NCBI RefSeq assembly: GCF_019891395.1
Contig: NZ_CP078144.1
Span: 62,001 to 126,000, forward strand
Reading direction: 5' to 3'
From: Nitratireductor kimnyeongensis
GTDB lineage: Bacteria; Pseudomonadota; Alphaproteobacteria; Rhizobiales; Rhizobiaceae
DNA: 64,000 bases
Shown: piece after piece, positions 41,891 through 51,423 of the stretch
How the letters are laid out: each line of letters starts with the position of its first letter
Position numbering within the stretch: the first letter of the stretch is position 1
Translations under genes and position numbers: made by a program
The notes under the pieces: generated by a model
The model's input: the letters and a program-made list of their open reading frames with translations, nothing else
What the model was told of the DNA's origin: nothing
Database searches by the model: none

Positions 41891-42693
41891 GTGCCGCCGA
41901 CCGCATCGCACGCGCCCTGTTCGGCTTCTACATGGTGGCGTTCTTTCTTTATCTCTTCGCGCCGCTCGCCATCATGGGCATCGCCACGTTCAACACCAGC
42001 CGCTTCCCCACGGTAACGCCGTGGCGCGGCACGACGCTGCAATGGTTCGACGCGCTGTGGAGCGATGGCGGCATGTGGCAGTCGCTCTGGACCTCCTTCG
42101 TCGTCGCCTTCTTCGTGGTCATCACCGTCCTGCCCATCGGCACGGCGGCGGCTCTCGTTCTCACCAGCCTGCATGCGCGCGCCCGCAGCTTCATGTATGC
42201 GGTCATGGTGTCGCCGCTGCTCACGCCCGGCGTGGTCATCGGCATCGCCACGCTGGTCCTGTGGCGGCAGCTTGGCGTTGGCGGCGGTGTGTTCCTGATC
42301 GTGGTCGCGCAGGCAAGCTTCATCATCTGCTATGTGATGCTGATGATCACGGCGCGCCTCCAGCGCTTCGATCCCACACAGGAAGAAGCGGCCCTTGGCC
42401 TTGGCGCATCGAAATTCATGGTCTTTCGCCGCGTGCTTCTGCCCTTTCTGAAACCGGCGCTCATCGCTGCCGGCTTTCTTGCCGTTCTCCAGTCCATCGA
42501 AAACTACAACACCACGCTCTTCGTGCGCGGGTTCGACACGCCGCTCACGGTCTACATCGCCACCAAGGTGCGCACGGGGCTGACGCCCGCCGTCAACGCG
42601 CTGGCGCTTATCATGATCGCGATCACCGTGTTCGGCGCCATCGCCTATGAGATTGCCCGCAGGCGCGGCGCGGCGCGGATGGCCGTCGACTGA
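41887..42693 (+). CDS. polyamine-type ABC transporter permease (PotC-like)
   Basis: Second permease subunit, 268 residues, about six hydrophobic segments. The early YLFAPLAIMGIATFNTSRFP motif (about 21-40, with TFN-x-SRFP) is characteristic of PotC/PotI, and the EAA loop is EAALGLGASKFMVFRRVLLP (about 165-184). It completes the potDABC-like operon, which ends 10 bp before the convergent Lrp gene stop. Confidence 0.93.
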   Translation: MSAADRIARALFGFYMVAFFLYLFAPLAIMGIATFNTSRFPTVTPWRGTTLQWFDALWSDGGMWQSLWTSFVVAFFVVITVLPIGTAAALVLTSLHARARSFMYAVMVSPLLTPGVVIGIATLVLWRQLGVGGGVFLIVVAQASFIICYVMLMITARLQRFDPTQEEAALGLGASKFMVFRRVLLPFLKPALIAAGFLAVLQSIENYNTTLFVRGFDTPLTVYIATKVRTGLTPAVNALALIMIAITVFGAIAYEIARRRGAARMAVD

Positions 42694-42702
42694 GGACTGC
42701 GT

Positions 42703-43143
42703 CTACCGGTCGATCCGTGTCGACAGGACGATCGAGCTCATCGTCCGGTCGACGCCCTTCAGCGCGCCGATCGTGTCGATCACCGTGTCGAGTTCGGCCA
42801 CCGAAGGCGCTTCGACGATGATGATCATGTCGAACGACCCGCTCACCGAGTGAACCGTGCGCACGGCGCTCATCTTCTCCATCGCCGTAATCACATCGCC
42901 GGAAAGCTTTGGCGACACCGTCACGAGAAGATGCGCGCGGATTTGTGCTGCATCATATTCGCCCGAAAGCCGCACCATATAGCCGGCAATCGTTCCGCTG
43001 CGCTCAAGCCGCTCCAGCCGGCTCTGCGCGGTGGAGCGCGAGACGCCCAGCCGCCGGGCAATCTCCGACACAGGCATGCGCGCATTCTCACGCAAGAGCG
43101 CAATCACCGACCGGTCTGCGTCTGATGTCGTCATATTGCTCAT
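42703..43143 (-). CDS. Lrp/AsnC-family transcriptional regulator
   Basis: Leucine-responsive-type regulator of 146 residues. The N-terminal helix-turn-helix is in MPVSEIARRLGVSRSTAQSR (about 24-43), and the C-terminal RAM ligand-binding domain has VRTVHSVSGSFDMIIIVEAP (about 95-114). A second ATG is 3 codons in (43134). It is divergent from the lysine 6-dehydrogenase gene across 128 bp of AT-richer sequence, the usual arrangement for a local Lrp-type activator responding to the amino acid degraded, here probably lysine. Confidence 0.92.
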   Translation of the reverse strand: MSNMTTSDADRSVIALLRENARMPVSEIARRLGVSRSTAQSRLERLERSGTIAGYMVRLSGEYDAAQIRAHLLVTVSPKLSGDVITAMEKMSAVRTVHSVSGSFDMIIIVEAPSVAELDTVIDTIGALKGVDRTMSSIVLSTRIDR

Positions 43144-43271
43144 TCCATTCGTCGATATGCATAAAATCGTGAGTGAAATTACCCGGATTGATACTTCGAT
43201 TCAACGTCGATCAAAGCCAGACTGGACAAACATCCAGGCAGAATCGCCAGATAAATTCGAAAGGGAGCGGG

Positions 43272-44375
43272 ATGAAAGAAATCGTTGTCACCGGAGCCGG
43301 GCGCATTGGGGCCGCCATCGCAGACATGCTGGTCGCCTCGGGCGATTACACGGTCACCGTCGCCGACCGATCGGCGGAACAGCTCGCTGGCCTCTCTTCT
43401 CACAAGCAGATTTCCGGCGTGGAAGTCGACCTTTCAGACACGAAGGCGCTGGCTGCCGTGCTCAAGGGCAAGTTCGCCCTGTTGAACGCAGCCCCCTACA
43501 ATCTGACCGTACCGATCGCCGAGGCGGCTGCCGAGGCCGGCGTTCACTATCTCGACCTGACCGAGGATGTGAAAAGCACGCGCCGCGTGAAGGAAATCGC
43601 CGCCTCTGCAGGCACGGCCTTCATCCCGCAATGCGGGCTTGCGCCGGGCTTCATCACCATCGCCGCCAATTCGCTCGCCAAGCGTTTTGACACGCTCAAC
43701 GATGTGCGCATGCGCGTCGGCGCGCTGCCGCAGTTTCCGGCCAATGCGCTCAACTACAATCTCACCTGGTCGCCTGAAGGCGTTATCAACGAGTATTGTG
43801 AGCCCTGCGAAGCCATTGTCGATGGCGAGATGAAGGAAGTCGCGCCGCTTGAGGGGCATGAGGAGTTCTCGCTCGATGGCGTGCGCTACGAGGCGTTCAA
43901 CACCTCCGGCGGGCTCGGCTCCATCTGCGAATCGCTCAAAGGTCGCGTGCGCAATCTCAACTACCGCACGATCCGCTATCCGGGTCATGCCTCGATTATG
44001 AAGATGCTCTTGAACGATCTGCGCCTGAGCGAACGCCGCGATCTTCTGAAAGAGATTTTCGAACACGCGCTGCCCACCACCATGCAGGATGTGGTGGTGA
44101 TCTTCGTCACCATCACCGGACTGAAGAACGGCCGGCTGGTGCAGGAAAGCTATGCCAACAGCGTGTTTGCCGATCCGGCCGGCCCGAATGCGCGCAGCGC
44201 AATCCAGAAAACGACCGCCGCCGGCATCTGCACCGTGCTCGACCTGCTCGCCAACGGCAAGCTTCCGTCCAAGGGCTTTGTCCAGCAGGAAGACATCGCG
44301 CTTGAGGATTTTCTGGCCAACCGTTTCGGCCGTACCTACCAGCCCCAGACCGGCCCGCAGGCACAGGCCGCTTGA
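43272..44375 (+). CDS. lysDH: L-lysine 6-dehydrogenase (saccharopine dehydrogenase-like)
   Basis: NAD-dependent oxidative deamination of the epsilon-amino group of L-lysine, giving 2-aminoadipate 6-semialdehyde (cyclises to piperideine-6-carboxylate). 367 residues. The Rossmann motif VTGAGRIGAAIADML (about 6-20) is followed by TVADRSAEQLAGL and the long conserved stretches FIPQCGLAPGFI, VGALPQFPANALNYNLTWS (about 155-173) and NYRTIRYPGH, which closely match the Agrobacterium lysine 6-dehydrogenase as I recall it. The start at 43272 has AAGGGAG upstream. It is controlled in all likelihood by the divergent Lrp-type regulator. Confidence 0.88.
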   Translation: MKEIVVTGAGRIGAAIADMLVASGDYTVTVADRSAEQLAGLSSHKQISGVEVDLSDTKALAAVLKGKFALLNAAPYNLTVPIAEAAAEAGVHYLDLTEDVKSTRRVKEIAASAGTAFIPQCGLAPGFITIAANSLAKRFDTLNDVRMRVGALPQFPANALNYNLTWSPEGVINEYCEPCEAIVDGEMKEVAPLEGHEEFSLDGVRYEAFNTSGGLGSICESLKGRVRNLNYRTIRYPGHASIMKMLLNDLRLSERRDLLKEIFEHALPTTMQDVVVIFVTITGLKNGRLVQESYANSVFADPAGPNARSAIQKTTAAGICTVLDLLANGKLPSKGFVQQEDIALEDFLANRFGRTYQPQTGPQAQAA

Positions 44376-44471
44376 GGCGAAACCGGCCAGCGCAGGATTT
44401 CCGTCGCTGGCCGTACCGTTTCGCCGCCATGTGACATTGCGCGCTTCGGCTTCGCTCCATAGGGTCGCGCA

Positions 44472-45407
44472 ATGTCAAACGACCGGCCGCTTGTCGGCAT
44501 CCTCTTGATGATCGGGTTTTGCGCGGTTGCCCCTCTGGGCGACTCGATCGCGAAACTGTTGGGCGAGACCATTCCGCTCTTCGAGCTCCTGGTTGTGCGT
44601 TTCGCCGCGCAGGTGGTGTTTCTCCTGCCGGTCGTGTGGTGGAGCGGCAAGTCGCTGCTTCTTTCTCCCCGCGTCATGCGGCTCACCGTGTTGCGCACGG
44701 CTCTCCACATTGCCGGCATCGGCGCGATGTTCATGTCGCTGCGCTATCTGCCGCTGGCCGATGCTGTCGCCATCGCCTTCGTCATGCCCTTCATCATGCT
44801 GGCCTTCGGCAAGTTCTTTCTGGGCGAGGATGTGGGCCCAAGGCGGCTTGCCGCCTGTTCGGTCGGCTTCGTCGGCACCATGCTGGTCGTTCAGCCAAGC
44901 TTCCTCACCGTCGGTGCGCCAGCCCTTCTGCCGCTGCTCGTGGCGGTCGCCTTCTCCGGCTACATGCTGGTGACGCGGCAGATCTCGCGCGATGCCGATC
45001 CCATCGCGCTTCAGGTGGTGAGCGGCATCTATGCCATGATCGGCTTCGGCGCGCTGGCTTTCGTCAATCTCGGGCTCGACCTGCCGCAATTGCGCATGGT
45101 GCAACCCGATCTGCGGGAAATGCTGCTGTTGGTCGCGTCCGGCTTCTTCGGCACGTTCGGCCATCTCCTGATGACATGGTCGCTGCGCTTTGCGCCTTCG
45201 GCCACCGTGGCGCCGATCCAGTATCTGGAGATCCCCTTCGCCACGGTCATTGGCTGGCTCGTCTTCCGCGATCTGCCCAATGGGCTGGCGGCCCTTGGCA
45301 TCGCCATCACCATGGGTGCCGGGCTTTACATCGTGTTCCGTGAGCGGGCGCTGGCAAGGCCGGTCACCCCGGTTCAGCCAGCCCCCGATCCGCAAAGCGT
45401 GCAATAA
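44472..45407 (+). CDS. DMT-family permease with two EamA domains
   Basis: Membrane protein of 311 residues with about ten hydrophobic segments arranged as two EamA repeats (about 5-140 and 150-285). Typical features are PLGDSIAKLLGE at the first segment and PLADAVAIAFVMPFIMLAFGKFFLGE at the end of the first repeat (in parts), mirrored by ATVAPIQYLEIPFATVIGWLVF in the second. DMT permeases export or import amino acids, nucleobases and other metabolites. It lies 96 bp after the lysine dehydrogenase and may share its transcript; substrate unknown. Confidence 0.9.
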   Translation: MSNDRPLVGILLMIGFCAVAPLGDSIAKLLGETIPLFELLVVRFAAQVVFLLPVVWWSGKSLLLSPRVMRLTVLRTALHIAGIGAMFMSLRYLPLADAVAIAFVMPFIMLAFGKFFLGEDVGPRRLAACSVGFVGTMLVVQPSFLTVGAPALLPLLVAVAFSGYMLVTRQISRDADPIALQVVSGIYAMIGFGALAFVNLGLDLPQLRMVQPDLREMLLLVASGFFGTFGHLLMTWSLRFAPSATVAPIQYLEIPFATVIGWLVFRDLPNGLAALGIAITMGAGLYIVFRERALARPVTPVQPAPDPQSVQ

Positions 45408-45421
45408 TGTTCTGAGCCGCC

Positions 45422-46450
45422 TCAGCCGGCCAGCGCCTCGCGGCTGGCAGTGAGGAAGATCTCCGCATTTCTCGAAAGCGACGGCCCCAGATAGCCGCCT
45501 TCCTGGATCAGCGCCGTGGGCAGTCCCAGAGCCGCGATCTCGCGTGCCATGGTGGCAAAGCCGTCGCCCGTGAGCTTCACCTCCGAGAGCGGATCGTCCG
45601 CCGCCATGTCGAGCCCAAGCGAAATCACCAGCGCCTCCGCGCCAAAGGCGGTGATGGCCGCAAGTCCCTCGCGGAAGCGGCCAAGGATCGTTTCCGTATC
45701 CGATCCGGGCTTCAGGCAGAGATTGAACGTCGCCCCCTCGCCTTCGCCCTCGCCGCGCTCGTCCTCATAGCCCAGATAATAGGTCGGATAGAGGTCGGGG
45801 TCCGTGTGCAGCGAGCAGACAAAAACATCCCCACGATCATAAAAAATGTCGAGCGTGCCATTGCCCGTATGCGTGTCGATGTCGAGCACCGCCACCTTGC
45901 CAAAGCGTTCGCGCAGGCTTTGCGCGGCGATGGCCGCATTGTTGAAGAGACAAAACCCGTTCGACGCGTTGGAAAGCGCATGGTGCCCCGGCGGGCGGCA
46001 CAGGCCATAGACCATGCGTTCGCCTTCCTTCACGCGTTCGGCAGTCTCAAGCGCGGTCTGCGCCGACCAGTAGACGGCATCCCATGTGCCTTCCGTCAGC
46101 GGAACCGACGTGTCGGTCGCCCACCAGCCAAGCTGGCCGAAAACGGATGAGGAAGGCCGCCCCCGGCGCGGACCGGGATGGCAATTGGGGATCGGCTCCT
46201 GATCCGGCGCCTCCGCGCGCCAGCGCTGATAGGCGTCTTTCCAGAAATCCACATAGTCCGGATCGTGCACCGCCTTGATCGGCCCGTCGCCGAAATCGCG
46301 GGGTTTCTCGATGGGGAATTGGTTTTTGATCAGCATGTCGCGGATCAGGATCGCGCGTTCAGCCTGTTCAGGATGGGGCATATAGGCCCCGCGCCGGAAA
46401 TAGCGCTCCGGCGTGTGCCGCAATTGGCGTTCGTCGAAAATGGCTTTCAT
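45422..46450 (-). CDS. histone deacetylase-fold amidohydrolase, probable acetylpolyamine amidohydrolase
   Basis: Zinc amidohydrolase of 342 residues, length typical of bacterial acetylpolyamine amidohydrolases. The catalytic tandem His is in RPPGHHA (His156-His157), zinc ligands Asp192 and His194 are in LDIDTHTGNG, the third zinc Asp is in SLGLDMAADDPL, and the catalytic Tyr is in QEGGYLG near the C-terminus. These enzymes deacetylate acetylputrescine, acetylspermidine or similar N-acetyl amines. It is last in a minus-strand locus with an M20 deacylase and a hydroxyacid dehydrogenase, 10 bp after the latter, so its natural substrate may be an intermediate of that pathway rather than a polyamine. 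Confidence 0.88.
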   Translation of the reverse strand: MKAIFDERQLRHTPERYFRRGAYMPHPEQAERAILIRDMLIKNQFPIEKPRDFGDGPIKAVHDPDYVDFWKDAYQRWRAEAPDQEPIPNCHPGPRRGRPSSSVFGQLGWWATDTSVPLTEGTWDAVYWSAQTALETAERVKEGERMVYGLCRPPGHHALSNASNGFCLFNNAAIAAQSLRERFGKVAVLDIDTHTGNGTLDIFYDRGDVFVCSLHTDPDLYPTYYLGYEDERGEGEGEGATFNLCLKPGSDTETILGRFREGLAAITAFGAEALVISLGLDMAADDPLSEVKLTGDGFATMAREIAALGLPTALIQEGGYLGPSLSRNAEIFLTASREALAG

Positions 46451-46459
46451 TGTCGTCCT

Positions 46460-47425
46460 TCAATATCCGTTGGATCTGTCGACCACCGTTTTCGGTGTGT
46501 CTCCCGCCACCACGGCCTGTGCAGCGCGGGCAAGCTGTTCCGCCATCCGGTGCGGTGAGCAATCGCCCGCCTGATGCGGCGTCACGAGAATGCGTTCATC
46601 CGCCCAGAAGGGGTGTTCTTTGGGCAATGGCTCCACGTCGAAAACGTCGAGCGAGGCAGAGGCGATGCGTCCGCTGTCGAGCGCACGCAGAAGATCGGCC
46701 TCGACCAGATGTTCTCCCCGCCCAAGCTGAATGAGAGCGGCCCCCTCAGGCATCCGGTTGAAGAAATCGAGATCAAGCAGGCCGCGCGTCTCTCCCGTCA
46801 GCGGCAACACGTTGATGAGGATGGCAGCCTGCTCGGCAACCCGGAGCGCCGCCCCCTCAGCGCTTTCAAAGCGCACACCCGGCATCGTCTCCCTGGGTGT
46901 GGTGCGTGCCGCCGCAACGACCGGAAAGCCCAGCGCCGTCACCGCGCGGGCAATGGCGCGTCCCATCAGGCCGAAACCCAGAATGCCGACCGGTGTTTCA
47001 CGCGGCGGCTTCATGGTCGAGGGGATGAGCCGCGCCCATTCGTGCTTTGTCTCATGCACGATATGGTGGCGCATGTTGCGGTGATGCCAGATCACATGCC
47101 ATGCCGCGAAGCCTGCCAGCATGTCGCCCTGATCCGGGTCGCGCACGCGCGCCACCAGCGCGTCCTTTGGCAGGCTTGGGCAGTTGATGATGCTGTCGAC
47201 ACCCGCCGCAATGGAATGCGCAAGCCGCAGATTCGGATAAGGGTCAAACGCATCAGCCGCCGGCCTCCAGCTGAGGGCAAAACGGATTTCCTCCGGATTG
47301 TCGATTTCATGCGGATGGCGCAGCCGGATCATGCCTGCATGCGGTGCCAAGGCATGTCCGTAGAGTTCATGCAGGTCGTAGACCTCGCTCAGATACACGC
47401 CCTCGATCACTCGTCCGTCAGCCAT
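46460..47425 (-). CDS. D-isomer-specific 2-hydroxyacid dehydrogenase (glyoxylate/hydroxypyruvate reductase-like)
   Basis: NAD(P)-dependent dehydrogenase of 321 residues. The Rossmann motif is VGILGFGLMGRAIARA (about 145-160), followed by NVLPLTGETRGLLD, the catalytic Arg in IQLGRGEHLVE, Glu in DVFDVEPLP and His in TPHQAGDCSPH, an arrangement close to the GhrA-type reductases. It likely interconverts a 2-keto acid and a D-2-hydroxy acid. The start overlaps the upstream M20 gene by 8 bp, so the two are translationally linked and probably act on the same substrate. Confidence 0.9.
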   Translation of the reverse strand: MADGRVIEGVYLSEVYDLHELYGHALAPHAGMIRLRHPHEIDNPEEIRFALSWRPAADAFDPYPNLRLAHSIAAGVDSIINCPSLPKDALVARVRDPDQGDMLAGFAAWHVIWHHRNMRHHIVHETKHEWARLIPSTMKPPRETPVGILGFGLMGRAIARAVTALGFPVVAAARTTPRETMPGVRFESAEGAALRVAEQAAILINVLPLTGETRGLLDLDFFNRMPEGAALIQLGRGEHLVEADLLRALDSGRIASASLDVFDVEPLPKEHPFWADERILVTPHQAGDCSPHRMAEQLARAAQAVVAGDTPKTVVDRSNGY

Positions 47426-48719
47426 GTGCAGCCTCGGTCTCGATGGGTTCCACCCCGCACCAGTCGGCGATGAAAAGTGCGATCGCCCCCGTCACCCGCT
47501 TGATGGAGGAAAGACTCACGCGCTCATCGAACCCGTGGATGTTCTCGGTTATCGGGCCATAGACGAGACACGGCATGCCTGCATAGATCACGAAGACCCG
47601 CGCATCGAGATAGCCCGGCGTCACGAAGCTTTTCAGTTCGCTCGCGGTCGCCGCGCGGTGCGCTTCGGCAAGCGCCTTTTCGGCGTCCGTGCCTTCTTCC
47701 AGCACGTAGCCGCGCGCGAAAAACCCGTTCCAGATCACCTCCGGCGGGCGATTGCCAAGAAAGGGATCGTCGGCCAGCTCACGCGCCAGATGCGCCTCGA
47801 TCTGCGCTGCCCGGTCCTTCGGGTCGTCACCGGGATAAATGGCGATGCGGCAGGAGAGCTTGCACCAGGCCGCCACGGTCGACGCCCAGTCGCCACCCTC
47901 GATCTTGCCGACATTGAAATTGATCGGGTGATCGAGTTCCTCGAAATAGGGGTAACTCGCCTTTTCAGCGTTCCATTCCGCGGTCAGGCGTTTCAGGCTT
48001 TCGATCACGCGGAAGCTCGCCTCGATGGCGTTGGCGCCCGTGCCCGCCTCGCGCACATGCACCGGGTGGCCCGACACATTCACCTCGAACCACAAGACGC
48101 CCGTATTGGCGCGCACCAGCATTTCGTCTTCCGGCTCGGGGATGATGGCGGCCTCCGCCGTATAGCCTTCCACCAGACAGGCGAGTGCGCCATTGCCGGT
48201 GCATTCTTCCTCCACCACGCTCTGCACATGCACTTTCGCTGCCGGTTGCAGGCCGATGCGGCGCAGCGCGTCGAGTGCGAAAATGTTGGCGGCGATGCCA
48301 GCCTTCATGTCACCGCCCCCGCGCCCATAGAGCCAGTCGCCCTCGCGCTTTGGCTCATAGGGCGGCGAAACCTCCCACATGTCGTGCGGGCCTTCCGGCA
48401 CCACATCCATATGACCGTTCAGGATCAGCGACCGGCCTTTCTCCATGCGCGGTGTGTGGGTGGCGATCACGTTCACCGCGTCGGAATAATCGACAGCAAC
48501 GGGCGAAAAGCCCGGATGATCCTTGATCTTGTCTTCGTCAATATGGAAGGTTTCGACCGCATAGCCGCGCGCTTCGAGCGCCTTGTGAACGAATTCCTGT
48601 GCGGGCTTTTCCTTTCCGCGCAGCGAGGGAAAGCGGATCAGGTCTTCGGTAAAGTCGATCTGTTCCTCAAAGCCTTCCTCGACGGCTGCGAGGATTTTCT
48701 GTGCCAGTTGTTCGTCCAA
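47418..48719 (-). CDS. M20-family metallodeacylase (ArgE/DapE/Acy1-like)
   Basis: Zinc hydrolase of 433 residues. Metal ligands and catalytic residues are visible: His103 and Asp105 in LNGHMDVVPEG, Asp137 in YGRGGGDMKAG, the catalytic base Glu170-Glu171 in VVEEECTGNGAL, and a late His in ENIHGFDERV. The central insertion (about 205-320) is the dimerisation domain. Such enzymes remove acyl groups from N-acyl amino acids or cut dipeptides. The gene lies between the ABC transporter genes and the hydroxyacid dehydrogenase, overlapping the latter, so it likely cuts the imported compound. There is no signal peptide. Confidence 0.9.
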   Translation of the reverse strand: MDEQLAQKILAAVEEGFEEQIDFTEDLIRFPSLRGKEKPAQEFVHKALEARGYAVETFHIDEDKIKDHPGFSPVAVDYSDAVNVIATHTPRMEKGRSLILNGHMDVVPEGPHDMWEVSPPYEPKREGDWLYGRGGGDMKAGIAANIFALDALRRIGLQPAAKVHVQSVVEEECTGNGALACLVEGYTAEAAIIPEPEDEMLVRANTGVLWFEVNVSGHPVHVREAGTGANAIEASFRVIESLKRLTAEWNAEKASYPYFEELDHPINFNVGKIEGGDWASTVAAWCKLSCRIAIYPGDDPKDRAAQIEAHLARELADDPFLGNRPPEVIWNGFFARGYVLEEGTDAEKALAEAHRAATASELKSFVTPGYLDARVFVIYAGMPCLVYGPITENIHGFDERVSLSSIKRVTGAIALFIADWCGVEPIETEAAHG

Positions 48720-48773
48720 ATTGGTGGTTCCTGCGGATTAGTGTTGAGAGTGGTGAGCGATGGCGCGCGTCAT

Positions 48774-48904
48774 CCCGCCCTCGCCCTTCGACAAGCTCAG
48801 AATGAGGGCTAACAGCGGATGCACGAGCGTTTGGATATGCGATACTACAGACACCAGCCTATCCATGCCCCTTCCCTCATCCTGAGCCTGTCGAAGGGCG
48901 AGGG
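48774..48904. repeat. palindromic repeat of the CTTCGACAAGCTCAG type, copy 2
   Basis: Imperfect inverted arms at 48774-48808 (with CCCTTCGACAAGCTCAGAAT) and 48873-48904 (with TCCTGAGCCTGTCGAAGGG) flank an unrelated 64-bp centre. It is the same family as 35519-35637. It fills most of the 229-bp space between the transporter ATPase gene and the M20 gene, within a run of genes on one strand; nothing else is visible there. Confidence 0.75.
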
Positions 48905-48948
48905 AATGGGCACGCACAGCGCTGAAGTGAGCTCCAGTTGTCACCGCG

Positions 48949-50571
48949 TTACCCCGCCGCCGCCAGCTCCTTCTCGCGGCCGGGAATGGCCTCGATCAGG
49001 GTGCGCGTGTAATCGCTCTGAGGGTTGTTGAAGATGGCATGCGCCGGTCCCATCTCGACCACCCTGCCCTTCTGCATCACCGCGATGCGGTCGCAGATCT
49101 GGGCGGCGACCCGCAGATCGTGGGTGATGAAGATCAGCGCCAGATTGAGCCGCTCCTTCAGCTCCGCCAGCAAATCGAGCACCTGCGCCTGAATGGAAAC
49201 GTCCAGCGCCGAAACCGCCTCATCGGCAATGATCACGCGCGGCTCCAGGGCCAATGCGCGGGCAATGCCGATGCGTTGGCGCTGCCCGCCGGAAAACTCG
49301 TGCGGATAACGGTCGATGGCGAGCGCATCGAGGTCCACCAGTTCCAGAAGTTTCACCGCGCGCGCATAGGCTTCCTGCTTGGAAACCCCGTGCGCCATCG
49401 GCCCTTCGGCGATAATGCGGCCAACCTTGGAGCGTGGATTGAGCGAGGCATAGGGATCCTGAAAGATCATCTGGATCGACTTGCGCGCCTCGCGCAGCGC
49501 CTCGCCGGAGAGCTGCGCCATGTCGTGTCCGGCGAGCTTCACCGTGCCGGAATCGGGCTGCATCAGCCGCACGAGGCAGCGCCCGACGCTCGATTTGCCG
49601 GAGCCGGATTCGCCGACAATGCCCAGCGTCTCGCCTTCGCTGAGCGTCAGGTTCACATCGTTGACCGCATGAACGATACGCGGCTTGGAAAAGAGCAGGC
49701 CGCCGCCGGTCACATAGGTCTTGTTGAGCCCTTCCACTTCGAGGATCGGCGTCTTTCCCACCGTCTCCTCGCTCGCCTCGGCGGCAAGCTTCGGGATCGC
49801 TGCGATCAGCTTCCGCGTGTACTCATGCTGCGGATTGTCCAACACCTCGTCGGCGGTGCCGGCCTCGACGATCTTGCCATATTGCATCACCGCCACGCGG
49901 TCGGCGATCTCGGCAACGACGCCGAAATCATGGGTGATGAACATCACCGCCATGCCGTGCTTTTCCTGCAGATTGCGGATCAGCTCCAGGATCTGCGCCT
50001 GCGTGGTCACGTCGAGCGCGGTGGTCGGCTCGTCGGCGATCAGCATGCGCGGTTCGAGCGCCAGCGCCATGGCGATCATCACGCGCTGCCGCTGGCCGCC
50101 CGACAGCTGGAACGGATAGGCGCGCGCCGCCTTTTCCGGCTCGGGAATGCCCACTTCCGTCAGGAGTTCGATGGCGCGCGCTGCGCGTTCCTTCGGTGTC
50201 AGCAGACCATGCGCCTCGAAAACTTCGGCAATCTGGTCTTCCACCCGCATCAGCGGGTTGAGCGCCGACATGGGCTCCTGAAAGATCATGGCGATCTTCT
50301 TGCCGCGCAGGTCCATCATCTCGGTTTCCGAGAGTTTTAGAAGATCCATGCCCTCGAAGAGGATTTCACCGCCCACCGGTCGCACCAGATCGGGCAGAAG
50401 CCCCATGGCCGCATTGGCCGACATGGATTTGCCGGAACCCGATTCTCCGACAATGCAGAGAATTTCACCGGCATGAAGATCATAGGAAACATCGTTGACG
50501 GCAAAGTCGCGGTCGGCACCCTCCGGCAGCGCGATCTTCAGGTTCCTGATTTTGAGAACGGGCTCTGTCAT
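48949..50571 (-). CDS. dipeptide/oligopeptide ABC transporter ATPase, fused double domain (DppD-DppF)
   Basis: 540 residues with two complete ABC ATPase domains in one chain. Domain 1 (about 1-265): Walker [14 protein letters not shown], signature [15 protein letters not shown], Walker [13 protein letters not shown]. Domain 2 (about 280-535): [41 protein letters not shown]. In the second Walker B the usual EPT is EAV, a common variant in DppF. It corresponds to a fusion of DppD and DppF, as in the GsiA glutathione importer. It follows the permease genes by 9 bp. Confidence 0.94.
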   Translation of the reverse strand: MTEPVLKIRNLKIALPEGADRDFAVNDVSYDLHAGEILCIVGESGSGKSMSANAAMGLLPDLVRPVGGEILFEGMDLLKLSETEMMDLRGKKIAMIFQEPMSALNPLMRVEDQIAEVFEAHGLLTPKERAARAIELLTEVGIPEPEKAARAYPFQLSGGQRQRVMIAMALALEPRMLIADEPTTALDVTTQAQILELIRNLQEKHGMAVMFITHDFGVVAEIADRVAVMQYGKIVEAGTADEVLDNPQHEYTRKLIAAIPKLAAEASEETVGKTPILEVEGLNKTYVTGGGLLFSKPRIVHAVNDVNLTLSEGETLGIVGESGSGKSSVGRCLVRLMQPDSGTVKLAGHDMAQLSGEALREARKSIQMIFQDPYASLNPRSKVGRIIAEGPMAHGVSKQEAYARAVKLLELVDLDALAIDRYPHEFSGGQRQRIGIARALALEPRVIIADEAVSALDVSIQAQVLDLLAELKERLNLALIFITHDLRVAAQICDRIAVMQKGRVVEMGPAHAIFNNPQSDYTRTLIEAIPGREKELAAAG

Positions 50572-50580
50572 CGCGCCCTC

Positions 50581-51423
50581 CTATTTGCCGCGCCGCGCAA
50601 GGCGCGGGTTGAGCGCATCGTTCAGCCCTTCGCCGATCAGGTTCAGCGCCAGAACGGTGAGTAGAATGGCAACGCCGGGGAAGAAGGAAAGCCACCAGGC
50701 CTGCCGGATCACCGTTCGCGCCGCGCCGATCATGTAGCCCCACGACATGAGGTTGGGGTCGCCGAGCCCAAGGAAGGAGAGCGAGGATTCCAAAAGGATC
50801 GCCGTTGCCACCATCAGCGAGGCAAGCACGATGATGGGCGAGATCGTGTTGGGCAGAACCTGCCGCAGAATGATCGTCAGGCTCGTCTGGCCCGAAAGGA
50901 TCGCCGCTTCCACATATTCACGCGAGCGCAGCGAAAGCACCTCGCCGCGCACGAGGCGGGCGACGGGCGGCCAGCTCACGATGGCGATTGCCGCAATGAT
51001 CGATTCGATCGAGGGCTGGAAGATCGCCACCAGAACGATGGCGAGCGCAAAGCTCGGCACGGTCTGGAAGAACTCGGTAAAGCGCATCAGCGCGTCGTCC
51101 ACCCAACCGCCGAAATAGCCGGCCAGCGCACCGATGGGGATGCCGATCAAAAGGGCGGCGACTGTCGAGACGAGACCGACCAGAAGCGAGACCTGCGCCC
51201 CATAGGCAAGGCCGGAGATCACGTCTCGGCCAAGCGCGTCGGTGCCCAGCGGATACTGATCCATGGAAAACGGCGGCAGGAAGGGCCGCTGCACCATGCG
51301 CCACGGCGATTGCGGAAAGATCAGCGGCGCAAGCAGCGCAACAAGAACCACGATGGCGAGGATCGCAAGGCCGATCACGGCGCCACGATTGCGGGAGAAG
51401 CGTTTCCAGAAATCAGCCATCAT
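50581..51423 (-). CDS. dipeptide/oligopeptide-type ABC transporter permease (DppC-like)
   Basis: Permease of 280 residues with the DppC/OppC N-terminal domain (RNRGAVIGLAILAIVVLVALLAP, in parts) and DQYPLGTDALGRDVISGLAYG (in parts, about 54-74), a DppC hallmark. The EAA loop reads EYVEAAILSGQTSLTIILRQVLPN (EYVEAAILSG about 168). Its start overlaps the DppB stop as ATGATGA at 51418-51423. It pairs with the upstream permease and the fused ATPase. Confidence 0.93.
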   Translation of the reverse strand: MMADFWKRFSRNRGAVIGLAILAIVVLVALLAPLIFPQSPWRMVQRPFLPPFSMDQYPLGTDALGRDVISGLAYGAQVSLLVGLVSTVAALLIGIPIGALAGYFGGWVDDALMRFTEFFQTVPSFALAIVLVAIFQPSIESIIAAIAIVSWPPVARLVRGEVLSLRSREYVEAAILSGQTSLTIILRQVLPNTISPIIVLASLMVATAILLESSLSFLGLGDPNLMSWGYMIGAARTVIRQAWWLSFFPGVAILLTVLALNLIGEGLNDALNPRLARRGK

